The notes beneath the pieces are model-generated. The model did no database searches. It was not told the DNA's origin and was given only the letters and a program-made list of their open reading frames with translations. From assembly GCA_933228675.1 (NCBI GenBank), contig OW121743.1, positions 53,693,903-53,757,902 on the forward strand: 64,000 nucleotides of DNA. Direction: 5' to 3'. The position numbers and the translations under genes are program-made. Shown here piece after piece: positions 47,401 through 56,527 of the stretch; position 1 is the first letter of the stretch, and each line of letters starts with the position of its first letter. This DNA comes from Stomorhina lunata. Its lineage: Eukaryota > Arthropoda > Insecta > Diptera > Rhiniidae.

Positions 47401-48668
47401 CCATCATAGAGATTTTGTTGTCTACCTTTGTAATTAGCTGCCTTTGCATCGCTTCCTACAAATTGTTGACAAGCCTCTAAGGAATATGATACTTGGCTAA
47501 GAAATTCGATGAGATTATCTACTTTTGGCAATTCTCTCGATTTCCCTAAATGGTGCTCAAATTGGATCCGCATTTGTTCATCCAATTTTCTCTGAAGAAC
47601 AAAACACATAAATGCTTGATACAAACTTTGTGCATCAATTTTTACCGCATTTAGAGCTTGTATACTTTCTGTTGTGGTTTCCAAAAATTGTTTAACGCTA
47701 TTTAAATTGTAAGTAACATAAGGCGCATCAACGATTGTTTTAAAATACAAAGACGTTGTAGCCCTATTATTAGAATAATACTCATTTAGTATTTTCCATG
47801 CAAGATCAAAATTTTCTTCTATGGATGGCAATTTTGAAATTCTTTTTATTGCTTCACCAGATAATTTTGATTTTAAAATGTACATTTTTTGAGTTTTAGG
47901 AATTGCCTGTGTTATTACCAACTGTTCAAACAATTCTCTAAAAGTCTCCCATTCCGTGAATTTTCCATCAAATATTGGAATTTCAATAGATGGTAACTTA
48001 AATGGAAGCGAATTTATAGTTTTTTCTATGTTCGGGATTTCCTGGTATGAGTCTCTCAGTGAATAAAAAACTTCTGTGAGCTCGTCGTCAGGAAATTCTC
48101 CCATATATTGCAGGAACATACTCTCTGCAATTTTATATTTGTCCTTGACTACATCAATTGACACTTCCTGGCCATTGTATTTCTGTAGTCTTGACTCTAA
48201 ATCGTCCAGTACAAATTGGAATTGCCGTACTAGTCCAGCATTTTTCCTGATTTGCCTGTCCTCAATTTTTTTATTATACTCTGCTTGAGTACATTCTTTA
48301 TTTGGGGTTTGTTCCAAAGTTTTAGGGGATACAGATGAGTGCTTGGATTGCTGCTCCTCTTGTACAATTCTCCCTTTTACTTGTTGGTATAAACTCTCAA
48401 AATTCTTAATTGTAAGTCTCACCTTGTCTACGAATTCGCCTTTAAAATAGGCATTTCTTTGCAAGGTGGAAGTTGGTGGTCGCAATTCCCTATCATTCTT
48501 TTCGAACTCTACACTAAAGGTGTTAAAAGATTCCCTTAGTTCCTTAACTTTTTCATTAAACTCCTGCCTACCTACATCACTTTGAACTATCGAGCTCAAA
48601 GCATTATACAAAGAAGCAATCTTGTTTCCTAAAACTTCCTGCTCTTTAATGACGGCCATTGGGTCCAT
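41442..48668 (-). CDS. gag-pol-env polyprotein of the roo-like BEL/Pao element
   Basis: A 2408-residue single frame. Gag fills about 1-510 and ends in Cys/His clusters, including a CCHC knuckle at 481-494. An aspartic protease motif (LLDGGSQVNII) has Asp556. Reverse transcriptase has Asp880 (FSADIEKMY) and the YMDD box at 956-959. RNase H residues include Asp1133 (GFSDAS) and Asp1207 (YTDSS). Integrase has a zinc region near 1436-1474 and catalytic Asp1506, Asp1571 (SDNGTNF) and Glu1625. A further module of about 550 residues resembles an envelope protein: a hydrophobic leader at 1855-1872, a furin-like RQKR at 1963-1966 followed by a glycine/hydrophobic fusion-peptide-like stretch, and a C-terminal membrane segment with a nine-isoleucine run near 2370-2388. 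The env-like part is continuous with pol, with no visible frameshift or splice need. The ATG lies 348 bp inside the 5' LTR. Confidence 0.93.
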   Translation of the reverse strand: MDPMAVIKEQEVLGNKIASLYNALSSIVQSDVGRQEFNEKVKELRESFNTFSVEFEKNDRELRPPTSTLQRNAYFKGEFVDKVRLTIKNFESLYQQVKGRIVQEEQQSKHSSVSPKTLEQTPNKECTQAEYNKKIEDRQIRKNAGLVRQFQFVLDDLESRLQKYNGQEVSIDVVKDKYKIAESMFLQYMGEFPDDELTEVFYSLRDSYQEIPNIEKTINSLPFKLPSIEIPIFDGKFTEWETFRELFEQLVITQAIPKTQKMYILKSKLSGEAIKRISKLPSIEENFDLAWKILNEYYSNNRATTSLYFKTIVDAPYVTYNLNSVKQFLETTTESIQALNAVKIDAQSLYQAFMCFVLQRKLDEQMRIQFEHHLGKSRELPKVDNLIEFLSQVSYSLEACQQFVGSDAKAANYKGRQQNLYDGNKFTKWQARSEETKSTPLKFSNKCILGCSIGHNLFRCSKFRNLSINERLDRANQHKICKKCLNSGHTKNKCESNFSCKICNKDHNTLLHDEHFNKKVAVINTDEEEDCAMLSTAIVEVKSGNNEWVNCRVLLDGGSQVNIITDHFKNKLNLKSVKTNKRIEGLEMKTSSIQEKIKINMRSKTSDYEASFNALIMKKFVSDVPTTRMVAGKFSKDIKLADPEYNVPKGIDLLLSNQFIFDLILEGKVEDKEAGTKLQKTKLGWVAYNMKKSEKLKTLVTTDNSKCDQILQKFWEMEEIPKIKKFTVEETNCENHFKDNVKRLTDGRFEVNLPFKDSIEKLGNSSFIARRRFYGLERKLEKKADLKIEYSDFLKKYLDLGHMELMTDNEAVRGGYYLPHHCVLRPESSSTKLRVVFDASCKTTNNISLNNILHTGPKLQDDLFNILLRFRKHKYVFSADIEKMYRQISVSEADRKYQLIYWRWNPKENLKTYALKTVTYGTACAPYLAVKCLQKIADETKNKFKLESEIIRSDFYMDDLMTGGNCLESVKSQRKNIDNILLDYGMPLRKWCSNEKSILQDIDEESIEGNLNIDPGASNFVKTLGISWDTHADILSLKCKWETSERISKRTILGEMARLFDPLGLVGPVIVTTKILLQELWKLKIDWDEKVPDEIISKWKTIKNDFVFLNKIAVPRHFVCVQPEHIELHGFSDASMKAYGAAIYIRSVDTFGNIYTHLAASKSRVAPIKIITLPRLELCASVLLVELMKLVIESLKTKFTKIYYYTDSSIVLSWLKLDPACLQIFVSNRVAYIQENSHIKDWRHVKSEQNPADILSRGLLGRELQNNKFWFNGPEFLSSKMEYNYDNSFEIKEIPDIKKAAKICMINKNDKPFFNTINHKNNFGTYQNIIAYVYKFIHLAKKGDKKSFAYFRRLSLTSIVKCIQKDNFSEEIKYLKSDKGLPNTSNLKTLYPFIDENGVIRVGGRLENSSLAYEAKHPALLPYKNNIVEMLTEYLHKEHLHVGPQGLLAIMRQQFWPLRGRQLVKKVINKCYRCFRLEPRHLHQLMGNLPEDRVIRTRPFLKIGIDFLGPITIHYKVRGKKTDKSYVCVFVCFATKAVHLEVVADLTSAGFIGALKRFVARRGCPAKIVSDNGTNFVGAANSLNEIYKMFCEKEHIEKLNEFCGVKGIEWLNIPARSPHIGGLWEACVKSVKKHFYKVTQGIMTYDELYTLMTQIESILNSRPLTPLSDNPNDLNVLTPGHFLIGDSLCTISDDSTNKSYSGIRDHWKAVQLNFEEFWKRWSFEYLSELQKRYKWKNPVHNIKPGTLVLLKEDNIPPMSWRRGRVIRTIMGSDGLCRMVDVRTNNGETKRSIHNVCPFPTQETEKETTNDLLVDIKKMENPSLTNNKETGNPSLDDKNKLKRNCNNEKRIKNKNMLIVFLTFLAIISPIKSQFNISRFENKAGIFFEKVATVGLTKTSWNILVHINISEYTTAMKSLDKAMLSIAKLKDKEAVYQSSSEQNLNAIYQRILNRNDMIMSSTSVRQKRSLLPFVGGIYHSLFGLMDENHAEELTDKLKQNSQNEGYLLNIMRNLSSVQDMTMEIIKNENKAVFKNIQTLSDAIHSLELEIHETKDESTRIKAVSNILTSLEVYEKIQDDIIGAMFNSKGSFLHGILPVRKFKKQIELIKSNLTKKLRLPSEHPVELAKIAKISTRTTSEFVLFNIQIPLINEEVLNAYEIYTYPTIHDGFSISIHVNNKYFLIDERKSIYYIFEDDKFEHCQKMEELMLCHLIHPLFNTISTSSCEILLFLKSKKIPESCKVEIKKASNYWRQIHITNSWIFSINDDISAEITCHKKVQIININGSGILTMQPECNLDSNEVHLQAYDAVSTKVNYVFPSLNMSMFLPPVSHLKLKTELEIYKIPDIPKSTKILGFPIHLDSHHVTHYGLSFTTFIIIIIIIIILIWIIKKTCQISAKYLPATVMLPRLA

Positions 48669-49016
48669 GGTAAAAATTGTATATATTTATTTTTTATTTA
48701 AAATTAATTTCAAAAATATATTAAATTATGTGTATATAACACTTACCTTGTTAATTTTTCACTTTTCTTTTTTTAATATATTTTGCACCGACCGAACCGA
48801 ATTTTTTTTTTTTTTTAACTCTTTGTAATTTAGAATATTTTTAAATTTTTTAAAAATTGCACTTATATTTTTTTTTTTTTTTTAAACACTTAGCACTTTT
48901 TTTTATTTTCTAAAACAATTATTTTATACAAAATTTTTTATTTATTATTATTTTTTTTTTTATATATTTTTTATTTAAAAGTATCACTCGCGTGTTACTT
49001 CTCGGGGTCACCAAAA
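48669..49016 (-). promoter_or_regulatory. Leader of the roo-like element with primer-binding site
   Basis: This is the 348-bp untranslated leader, rich in long poly-T/poly-A runs. On the minus strand TGGTGACCCCGAGAAGTAAC (49,013 down to 48,994) starts three bases after the LTR. TGG is the expected start of a tRNA primer-binding site. I could not assign the tRNA. Confidence 0.65.
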
Positions 49017-49470
49017 TGTTAGGTTAAGCGGAACGAAAATTAAGAAGACTCGATTGATTCTCTAGAGTATTGCAACTAATCTTTATTTACAAAAACTTAG
49101 CCTAAGGTAAACTAAACTAAAATACTTATTATCTAAATTTATCTAACAACACATGTGGCAAGCATGTGTTGCTTCAATACTTATGTAAATACCCAAAATA
49201 GCTTATCTTTACACACACCACTCTTGTGTGGAAAATTACAATTAAATAGAAACGATCCTTTAATCATTTAAATATGCAGGAATACACAACTGCAACAGTA
49301 GGTAAAAATATTTACTGATAATACTATTTCAGGTATAAATACACTTTCTAAATGTAGGTTTCAGTGTACAGCATGGTCAATCTTAAAAATATAGATTTTA
49401 ATACCAAATATTGAATTATTTACTTAAATAGAATATTATAAACTAAGTACAGTTTAAACAAAACTGAACA
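49017..49470 (-). repeat. 5' LTR of the roo-like element
   Basis: Identical to the 3' LTR. In minus orientation it begins TGTTCAG and ends CCTAACA. It should contain the promoter and the poly(A) site of the element. Several TATTTAAA-like words are present, but the start site cannot be assigned by eye. Confidence 0.95.
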
Positions 49471-51854
49471 TTGTTAATGTTCGCAGCGGTACCAAGGTAT
49501 ACAAATTCTTTTACAACCTCGAAGCTATAGTTCTCAACGGACACATGTGATCCGATTCTAGTGGTCTGTCTGCCTGTAGAAACCATCAATTTTGTTTTTG
49601 ATTCACTTACAGCTAAACCCATTTTGTTTGATTCCTTCTCGATATTGGAAAAGGCGGCAGTTACCTCGCGTAGAGTGCGTCCTATAATATCAATGTCATC
49701 GGCAAACGCGAGTAGCATATGTTTTCTATTGAAAATTGTTCCTGTTGTATTAACTGCTGCATCTCGCAAGATTTTCTCTAACGCAATATTGAAGAGGTCA
49801 CAAGATAAACTGTCACCTTGTCTGAATCCCCGTTTAGTTATGAAGGACTCTGATAGGTTCTTACCTATCTTAACAGATGATGTTGTATTAGTAAGTGTCA
49901 TCCTGCATAACTTTATAAGCTTCGTAGGGATGCCGAACTCAGACATTGCTTCAAACACCTTCTTCCGTATCGGGCTGTCAAAAGAAGCTTTGTAGTCAAC
50001 AAAGAGATGATACGTATCGATTTGTTTCTCCTGTGTCTTCTCTAGGATTTGACGTAGAGTAAAGATCTGGTCAGTGGTTGATTTACCTGGTCTAAAGCCA
50101 CATTGGTATGTCCCAATTATTTCGTTTACTTTGGGCTTTAGCCTTTCACACAGTATGGTCGATAAAGTCTTATATGCAATTGAGAGGAGGCTTATCCCTC
50201 TATAATTTGCACATACAGTTTTATCTCCTTTTTTGTGGACTGGACAAAGGACACTGAGATTCCAATCGTCCGGCATGCGTTCTTCTGACCATATGTATTC
50301 TAGGAGCCGGGACATATACTTTATCAGCTCATCACCTCCAGCCTTAAAAAGCTCTGCTGGCAAACCATCAATACCAGCAGCTTTATTATTTTTTAATCGC
50401 GCTATTGCAGTTCTAACTTCGCCCAGGTTGGGTGGTGGACATATAACGCCGTCATCGTTGATTTGTTCAGGCGTGTCATCTTGGTCGCTTTCATTTGCAA
50501 CCAACAACTTGCAAAAGTGCTCCTTCCACAGTTTCAATACGCGTTCTGTATCTGTGACCAGATTTCCTTGGTCGTCCTTAGAGGAAAGGATACAGTTGCT
50601 ATAACCATCCGTCTGATGCTTAATTTTTTGGTAAAATTTACGGATTTCATTTTGTGTCCTATACAACTCAATCTCCTCAAACACACGTCTCTCCATATCT
50701 TTCTTTTTTTTGCGGAATAGTCGTTTTTCTTCCCTCTTTTTCTCTCGATATCTTTCTAAACATCCACATGCCCTGTAGGCCGCATTTTTCTCAGCAGTGG
50801 CGTTGCGGCACTCCTCGTCGTACCAAGAGTTTTTAGCATGAGGGCTTTGGTACCCTATTGCCGATTTTGCAGCAGACTTCATGGAGTTGGCAATATGTTG
50901 CCAAAGCGTGTATATATCGTTTGAGTTATTCTCTCTTAGCAATTGAGTTGTCCGTTTGGTGTAATCAGTGGCAATTTGCTGAGATTTTAATTTCTTTACG
51001 TCATACTTCTTTTGCGCTTCTGCCTGTACGCTCCTCGACACACTTAGACGTGTTTTCACCTTGGCTACAACAAGGTAGTGATCGGAGTCTATGTTAGCTC
51101 CTCGCATGGAACGCACATCTAACACACTTGATGAGTGTCTTCCATCAACTAAAATATGGTCTATTTGATTTTTCGTTAGTTGATCAGGAGACACCCATGT
51201 AGCCTTGTGTATATTGAGGTGTGGAAATCTGGTGCTGCTCACGACCATATTGTGAGCAGCCGCAAAGGAGATTAATCTCATACCATTGTCAGTGGTTACG
51301 CTGTGTAGACTAAATTTACCAACAGTAGGCTCAAAACAACTTTCATGCCCTAACTTTGCGTTAAAATCACCCAGTATTATCTTAACGTCGTGATTAGGGC
51401 AGCTATCGTAAACATCCTCAAGTTGTTCATAAAAGGCTTCTTTTACATCATCATCTTTCTCCTCTGTTGGAGCGTGAGCACAAATTAAACTCAGATGGAA
51501 GTACTTAGCCTTGACGCGTATTGTCGCTAGCCTTTCGCTTACTGGTGTGAACCTGGAAACAAGATTTCGCAATCTTTTGTTAACCATAAAACCGCAACCA
51601 AACTCGTGCTTACTCTCATGGCAGCTGTAATACAGGTCACCTTTTGATGTTTTGGCGACACCGTTGCCGTTCCATCTTATTTCCTGGAGAGCAGTCACAT
51701 CACATTTATATTCATCGAGAACATCCATCAACTGGATCAGAGCACCTCCTCTGTAGAGGGTTCGGATGTTCCAGGTGCTGATCCTTAAATCATGGTCCTT
51801 TTTTCGTTTGCCATAGTCGTCAACATTTGGGGGGGCCCTTTCCACCCTTTCCAC
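49471..51854 (-). pseudogene. RTE-like LINE ORF: endonuclease and reverse transcriptase (interrupted)
   Basis: An open frame of about 800 residues. The N-terminal endonuclease/exonuclease/phosphatase domain (about 22-270) has Asn29 (STWNIRT), Glu58 (ALQEIRW), Asp163/Asn165 (LGDFNAKLG) and the SDH triplet at 257-259, which nick target DNA. The reverse transcriptase (about 480-770) has Asp620 (LFVDYKASFD), FRPGKSTTDQ, RQGDSLSCDLFN and the FADD box at 717-720. The frame is cut by the roo insertion after LGTAANINN and terminates within the LTR. It begins at a GTG directly after an in-frame TAG, so the start is missing and the element is 5' truncated. Similarity to RTE/BovB-type elements is by recognition only. 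Confidence 0.88.
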
Positions 51855-52555
51855 CTATTGTGGTGAAGGATATAAAAAGACAAACATTTTCTCAAGACTT
51901 ATATATTTAAGCTTTTTTCACAACTGTAACTTATATGAGAGCTAGGGTCAAATGTGGACCGATTACTCTCAAGACTTTTATATTTAAGCTTTTTTCGCAA
52001 CTGTGACTTATATGAAAGCTAGGGTCAAATGTGGACCGATTACCTCGAAATTTGGCAAATTGATTACAGTTGTTACAAAAATTATGTATGTATGCGTTTG
52101 AGTGATTTTTGTCTCATTTAGTGCTTTTTGACAGAAGAGTTTGTATGGGAGCTATGGTCAAATGTAAACCGATTTCAACGAAATTTGGTACAGTGATTTT
52201 AGTTTACATAAGCAGTATTTATGTTATATTTCATGAAATATTGACAGTTGTGGCCAATATAGCAATTCCGGGAAGTGGGATCTATAGGAGGTACCATAAA
52301 CAATGGACCGATTTTGACGAATTTCAATAGCTCACTATCAAAAAAAATTGATCTGCGCCAAAATTCATCAAATTATCTTTAGAATTGTGACCTGTACTTT
52401 GATTACATGGTTTACATGGGGGTCCAGCCAGACGGACGGACGGACTGACATCGCTAAATCGACTCAGAAAGTGATTCTAAGTCTATTGGTATACTAAAAG
52501 GTGGGTCTAAGACAAATATTTCTATGCGTTACATACATAACATATAATACCCTTT
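51855..52555. repeat. Interspersed repeat family A, copy 2 (truncated)
   Basis: Matches 16,140-16,790 in order (ATGTGGACCGATTACC, GGGAAGTGGGATCTATA, GGGGGTCCAGCCAGACG, GGTGGGTCTAAGACAAATAT). Its left end is disturbed where the LINE begins: a segment around GCTAGGGTCAAATGTGGACC occurs twice (51,940 and 52,018). It is non-coding. Confidence 0.78.
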
Positions 52556-53040
52556 TCAAACCCTATTTTCAAGTAAACCATCCTTATGGTAACACTGACT
52601 GGAATTCTCCAGTTCTCTTGTCTCTCATTTAACTTTGTTTCATTTCTCATATTGTTCCCTTTGCACACACTCCGCTAAATATTTGATGGTATGTATGTGC
52701 GAGCAGGGTTGGGAATTGCACTGCCTTAGTAATAACTTCAAACTTCTGGCAAAGTATCGGATTACTTCTTTTGCATAATTTACATTTTGGTCATTCAAAA
52801 TTAAGAAAAATTTTTAAAATTTGGAAACATTTTTTTAAAATTGTCTTTATTTAATGTTTAAAATCAAAAAAATTTTCTTATTTGAAGTGAAATTTCAGTT
52901 TTAAACTCCCAAAATATGTGAGCCAAAAAAAAAAACATAGGGAAAAATACAACAGACACACAAACACATAAGCAGAGGGTAGAGTATCTGTGTGTTTATT
53001 TGAGTTGCGCTGCGTTTGAGAATTGGAAATGAATAGAAAA
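52556..53040. other. AT-rich intergenic region
   Basis: No repeat or open frame is recognised. It includes a CACACAAACACATAAGC stretch near 52,957. It may be upstream sequence of the candidate exon that follows. Confidence 0.4.
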
Positions 53041-54387
53041 TATTTCAGTTTTCATTGAGCATTCGGGCGGTATTAAACGAAATAACGGAAACTTTAGACG
53101 ACGTTTCGAAACATTATTAATTATTCGAGAGTGTGAAACTACATAAAAGTGTTTTTTTGTTTAAAAATTTGAAAAAAAGGTTTTTTGTATAAAAAAATTT
53201 AGATTAAACGACAATTACTCGCGAGTATATAAATGAAATTTTGTAAAAAAAATATAAATTTTTTTTCAAGTTTTATCTGTATAGGATTGAATTGTATCTG
53301 AGTATCGTAGTAATAAAATCAAAGTACGACGACGTTTAGTTGTTGCCTGTGGTGACATTCAACAAATAATAGCAACAACAATAATGAAAATAACAAAAAA
53401 CCACAGCAACAATTACCGGGAAATGTAGACAACAACAACAACAACTACTTCTACTACAGCAGCCGCAACAAAAAGCAACAAAACAAATTTGAAAATAATA
53501 ATGAAAAATTTTTAACTTAATGTGAAAAGTGAGTGATTTCCCTGCCAAAGAGAAGTGAAGTGAAAAGGTTTTACATTTTTTCCTTTAAAAATTTTAATGA
53601 ATAAATAATTACTTGATATATTAAATTTTTTTCTTAATGTGTATAACTAAAAATAATAAAACAAATATTTGCGGTGTATTTAATTTTTTATATGAAAAAA
53701 ATATAGAAATATCAGAAAAATTTAGAATAATAAAAAAAATAATAATAATAAAGTGAAATTGTTTATTTATCTCTCGTTTTCTCATATAAAAAGCAAAAAT
53801 AAAAATATTTTGTTCCAATCCGCAAAAATTATCAAAATACAAACAAAAACATTTGAAGATAAAACAAATAAATAAATTTGAATATTTATATAAAAAAAAT
53901 TAGAAAATATGTAATCAAATGCGATTTTCAAAAACAAAAAATTAAAAAAAATTGTCTAATAAAAAAGTAATTAAAATTCATAAAAAACCCTACTCTTGCA
54001 TTTATAGCAAAAAAAATGCCACATTTGCAACACCGACACTTTATTATTTATTATTTTTATATTCATTAAAAAACAACAAAAACCCTTTCTTTTGTGTTAA
54101 AAAAAAAACAACAACAACAACAAAAAAATTGCAAAAATTATCACCAGAAATTCTTTAAGAATTTCATAAAGAAACTAAAAAAATAAACAATCCCATCCCA
54201 TCAAAAGTTGCAACCGATTTAACAAAACACGACAGACTTGACTTTAAGACAAGTTTTGTTCAAAATTCTTTTCAAACTTCTTTTGTCAGTGACGAACAAG
54301 TGTTGCTGTTTGCTCTTTTTTGTGTACAATAAAATCGAAGAAAAAAGTTTGTGGGGAGACTAAAAATTTAGACAATATAAAACTAAA
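53041..54387 (+). other. Possible long non-coding first exon (5' UTR) of a fly gene
   Basis: About 1.3 kb on the plus strand, rich in CAA/AAC runs (53,366-53,480; 54,100-54,125). It lacks transposon features and ends in a good splice-donor context, CTAAAGTAAGAC, with GT at 54,388-54,389. Long CAA-rich leaders are common in Drosophila developmental and neural genes. The start near an initiator-like TCAGTT at 53,046 is a guess. No protein frame with normal codon use is visible. Alternatively this is simply low-complexity intergenic DNA. Confidence 0.3.
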
Positions 54388-54552
54388 GTAAGACAAAATC
54401 CCTGATGTCTGTATTTGCGAAGGATATCGGGAACCGGTATAAGTGGGAACAATCTAAAAAGGCTATATTAAAAACGATTTTGTTTTGGATTGATCAAACA
54501 TTCAATTAAAGGGTGTCCCAACTAGAACGCAATTTTTAAATGACTGATGTGA

Positions 54553-54832
54553 ACCGCCGTGGTATAACAGGTAAGTCATCCGCCTAGCATACCAGAGGCC
54601 CAAGTTCGATCCCTGGCCAGACTCACTTGAAAAAAATAAATTTTCAAGAAAAACTGCGGTTCACCTCATAACTCAGCTAGCCACTGGTTATTGAGTATTA
54701 GGCTATGTAAAACTTCTGTAACTAATGCATTTGCCGTTCGGAGCCGGCGTTAAAATGAGTCTAAAAATAGAATCGGATGCTGCTCATTGTCTGAAAAAAG
54801 TACCCCTTGTTCTAATTGGAATGTTGTCGGGG
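54553..54832 (+). repeat. tRNA-derived SINE or tRNA-like fragment inside the mariner
   Basis: TGGTATAACAGG (54,560-54,571) fits the RNA polymerase III A box, and GTTCGATCC (54,604-54,612) fits the B box. There are 32 bases between them and seven bases before the A box, as in a tRNA. About 200 bp of unrelated sequence follows, then a TTATTATAATTATTA tail near 54,836-54,850, which is SINE-like. The right boundary is uncertain and no target duplication was found, probably because of the adjacent deletion. The arm pairing is poor, so this is not a functional tRNA gene. Confidence 0.55.
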
Positions 54833-55630
54833 AATTATTATAATTATTAATTGAATTGTTTCTCTGGCTGTATGACATGTGACGCCGTCTTGTTGAAGCC
54901 ACATGCCCTCCACATTCATTTCTTCAATTATAGGCAAGAAAAAACTGGTTATCATTTCACGATACCGAACACCATTGACTGTTTGCGTTTGAACTGCCTC
55001 ATTTTCACAAAAAAGGTCCAATGATTTCTCCAGCCCAAAAACCACACCACACAGTGACACGTTGAGGATGCATTTGCTTCTCGTGAATCACTCGAGGATT
55101 TTCCTCACCCCAAATGCGACAATTCTGCCTATTGACGAAGCCATCAAGATAGAAATGGACCTCGTCACTGAAGATGATTTTATCGGCAAAATCAGTATTT
55201 TTTATATTGTCTCTCCAATACCCAATTAACGAACTCCCTTCGCTGTCCATGGTCATCTGGCTTCAGTTCCTGAGTCAATTGAACTTTGTATGCATGAAGA
55301 TGCAAATCTTTCGTCAAAATTCGCTGCATAGTGGATTTGGAGACACCAATTTGCTGAGCTCGGTGTCGAATTGAGGTGGATGGAGTTTGAGCGACATCAT
55401 CACGTACAGCTGCGACATTTTCGGTCGATCGACCTGATCGAAGGCGCGTTGTTGTCTTTACATCACTAACAGACCCAGTATCGGCAAATTTATCAATTAA
55501 TCTCTTTACAGTTGACTCTTTTGGAGCATTATCGTGACCCCAAATTGATCGCAATTTGCGAACTGTAGCTGCAAAACTGGTAAAACAATTTCACAATGAG
55601 AATGCGTTGTTCATTCGTGTAGCGCTTCAT
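54830..55630 (-). pseudogene. Mariner transposase pseudogene
   Basis: On the minus strand the ATG at 55,630 starts MKRYTNEQRI. Frame changes near 55,575, 55,195 and 55,010 split the protein into pieces containing IRHRAQQIGVSKSTMQRIL (helix-turn-helix region), IIFSDEVHFYLDGF (first catalytic Asp) and WLQQDGVTCHTA (second Asp). The third catalytic Asp and the rest of the C-terminus are missing, replaced by the tRNA-like segment. It is related to, but clearly diverged from, the transposase at 63,019-64,000, and its terminal repeats differ. It cannot encode an active enzyme. Confidence 0.88.
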
Positions 55631-55744
55631 TTTTTACTAACCTCGTACCTTATACTAGCAAACAATAACAATTGTTCAAATGTCAAACAATGACACTTTT
55701 AATCGCTCCAAATTTAAAAATTGCGTTCTAGTTGGGACACACTT

Positions 55745-56527
55745 TATATCATGCTTTAAACCTGTTTGAAACTATATGTGTTAATACTACGACGATTTTC
55801 CCCATTATCTTATTTATATTGCAATTCCGCATCAATTGACCTTCTCCACGTTCTGATGAGTTCAAAGACCCGAGTCACGTTTGTATAGCGAGCTGCTTGA
55901 TCCGAGACAGACGCCCGCTTGCAGCCGCAACTAACATGTTAAACAGACGCTGCATTTTCGTACTTTACCAAGTACAATTATCTTAGATCCTTAGACCAAA
56001 TACGTCGGAATGGCTCCAAGATAACTCCCTTTCATATTAGCCCTGACCTAGAATCCCGGATTATTAACCGCATCTTTATCTAGATGGATCAGGTTACCAG
56101 GATGTACCACGAGGAGGTTAGAGTAGGAATTGAATACAGTTCTTACCTGTTAGCAGGAAGAAGGTAACATTTTGCACCCCGAAAATCGAATTGATGGCCA
56201 GGAATAATTTCCATCACTTTAAAGAATGTGCTTAAAGTACAAATAAGTAATAAGCTTTTAATATTTTTAAGTAAGCCTTTAGGTCTAAAAGATAAAACTT
56301 GGCAAACGTCCTTTAAATTTCAATACTTTCTTCAATATTCATGTCAAATTTTTTTGTCCTAGCGTCTTTTGTTTAGAAGCTATCGTGCTTTCAAACGACT
56401 GACAGGCAGACCCCTTGATACTTAAGTTGTTTCCGTAAATAGTTTATATGGGAGCTATGGTAAAATGTGAACCGACCAATTTTAAAACCAAACTTTTCTA
56501 AGAAATATGAAATATTCTTGCAAAAAT
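55745..56527. other. Intergenic, scattered transposon fragments
   Basis: No intact feature. About 56,345-56,480 resembles interspersed fly repeats (TTGTCCTAGCG, GAAGCTATCGTG, ATGGGAGCTATGGTAAAATG), and a similar fragment occurs at 57,383-57,443. The rest is unrecognised. Confidence 0.45.

Larger units (their letters stand above)
40917..49470 (-). mobile_element. roo-like BEL/Pao LTR retrotransposon, full length
   Basis: An 8554-bp element on the minus strand with identical 454-bp LTRs (TGTT...AACA ends), a 5-bp target duplication (TTGTT at 40,912-40,916 and 49,471-49,475), a primer-binding-site candidate, and one uninterrupted 2408-codon frame. A 5-bp duplication and a single gag-pol-env frame fit the roo group of BEL/Pao. 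No inactivating lesion is visible, so it is a strong candidate for a recently active copy. Confidence 0.95.
40327..51854 (-). mobile_element. RTE-like LINE, split by a roo-like element
   Basis: Minus-strand non-LTR retrotransposon. Its 3' end carries an AAGT tandem tail (40,327-40,340, seen as ACTT), typical of RTE elements. Its coding parts lie on both sides of the BEL/Pao insertion: 49,471-51,854 and 40,327-40,916, about 2.97 kb without the insertion. The 5' end is truncated near 51,854, where an in-frame TAG precedes the first codon and family A sequence begins. The two outer flanks do not match (family B at the 3' side, family A at the 5' side), so no target duplication is apparent. Confidence 0.82.
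54509..55744 (-). mobile_element. Mariner-superfamily element, defective, with TA duplication
   Basis: Inverted repeats of 33 bp at 54,509-54,541 and 55,712-55,744, with one mismatch, both contain GTGTCCCAACTAGAACGC. Both ends are flanked by TA (54,507-54,508 and 55,745-55,746). The interior holds a frameshifted transposase and, on the left, a tRNA-like segment that replaces the end of the gene. Confidence 0.88.

Noticed and set aside
42629..48288. Plus-strand frames of 60-114 codons across 42.6-48.3 kb
   Set aside because: Antisense shadows of the gag-pol-env frame, with no matching domains.
53336..53548. Cys-rich minus-strand frame
   Set aside because: The complement of CAA/CAG-rich low-complexity sequence. 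The cysteines come from GTTGTTG-type runs.
54553..54625. A functional tRNA gene
   Set aside because: The A and B boxes fit, but the acceptor and anticodon arms do not pair well, and the sequence continues into SINE-like DNA inside a mariner.
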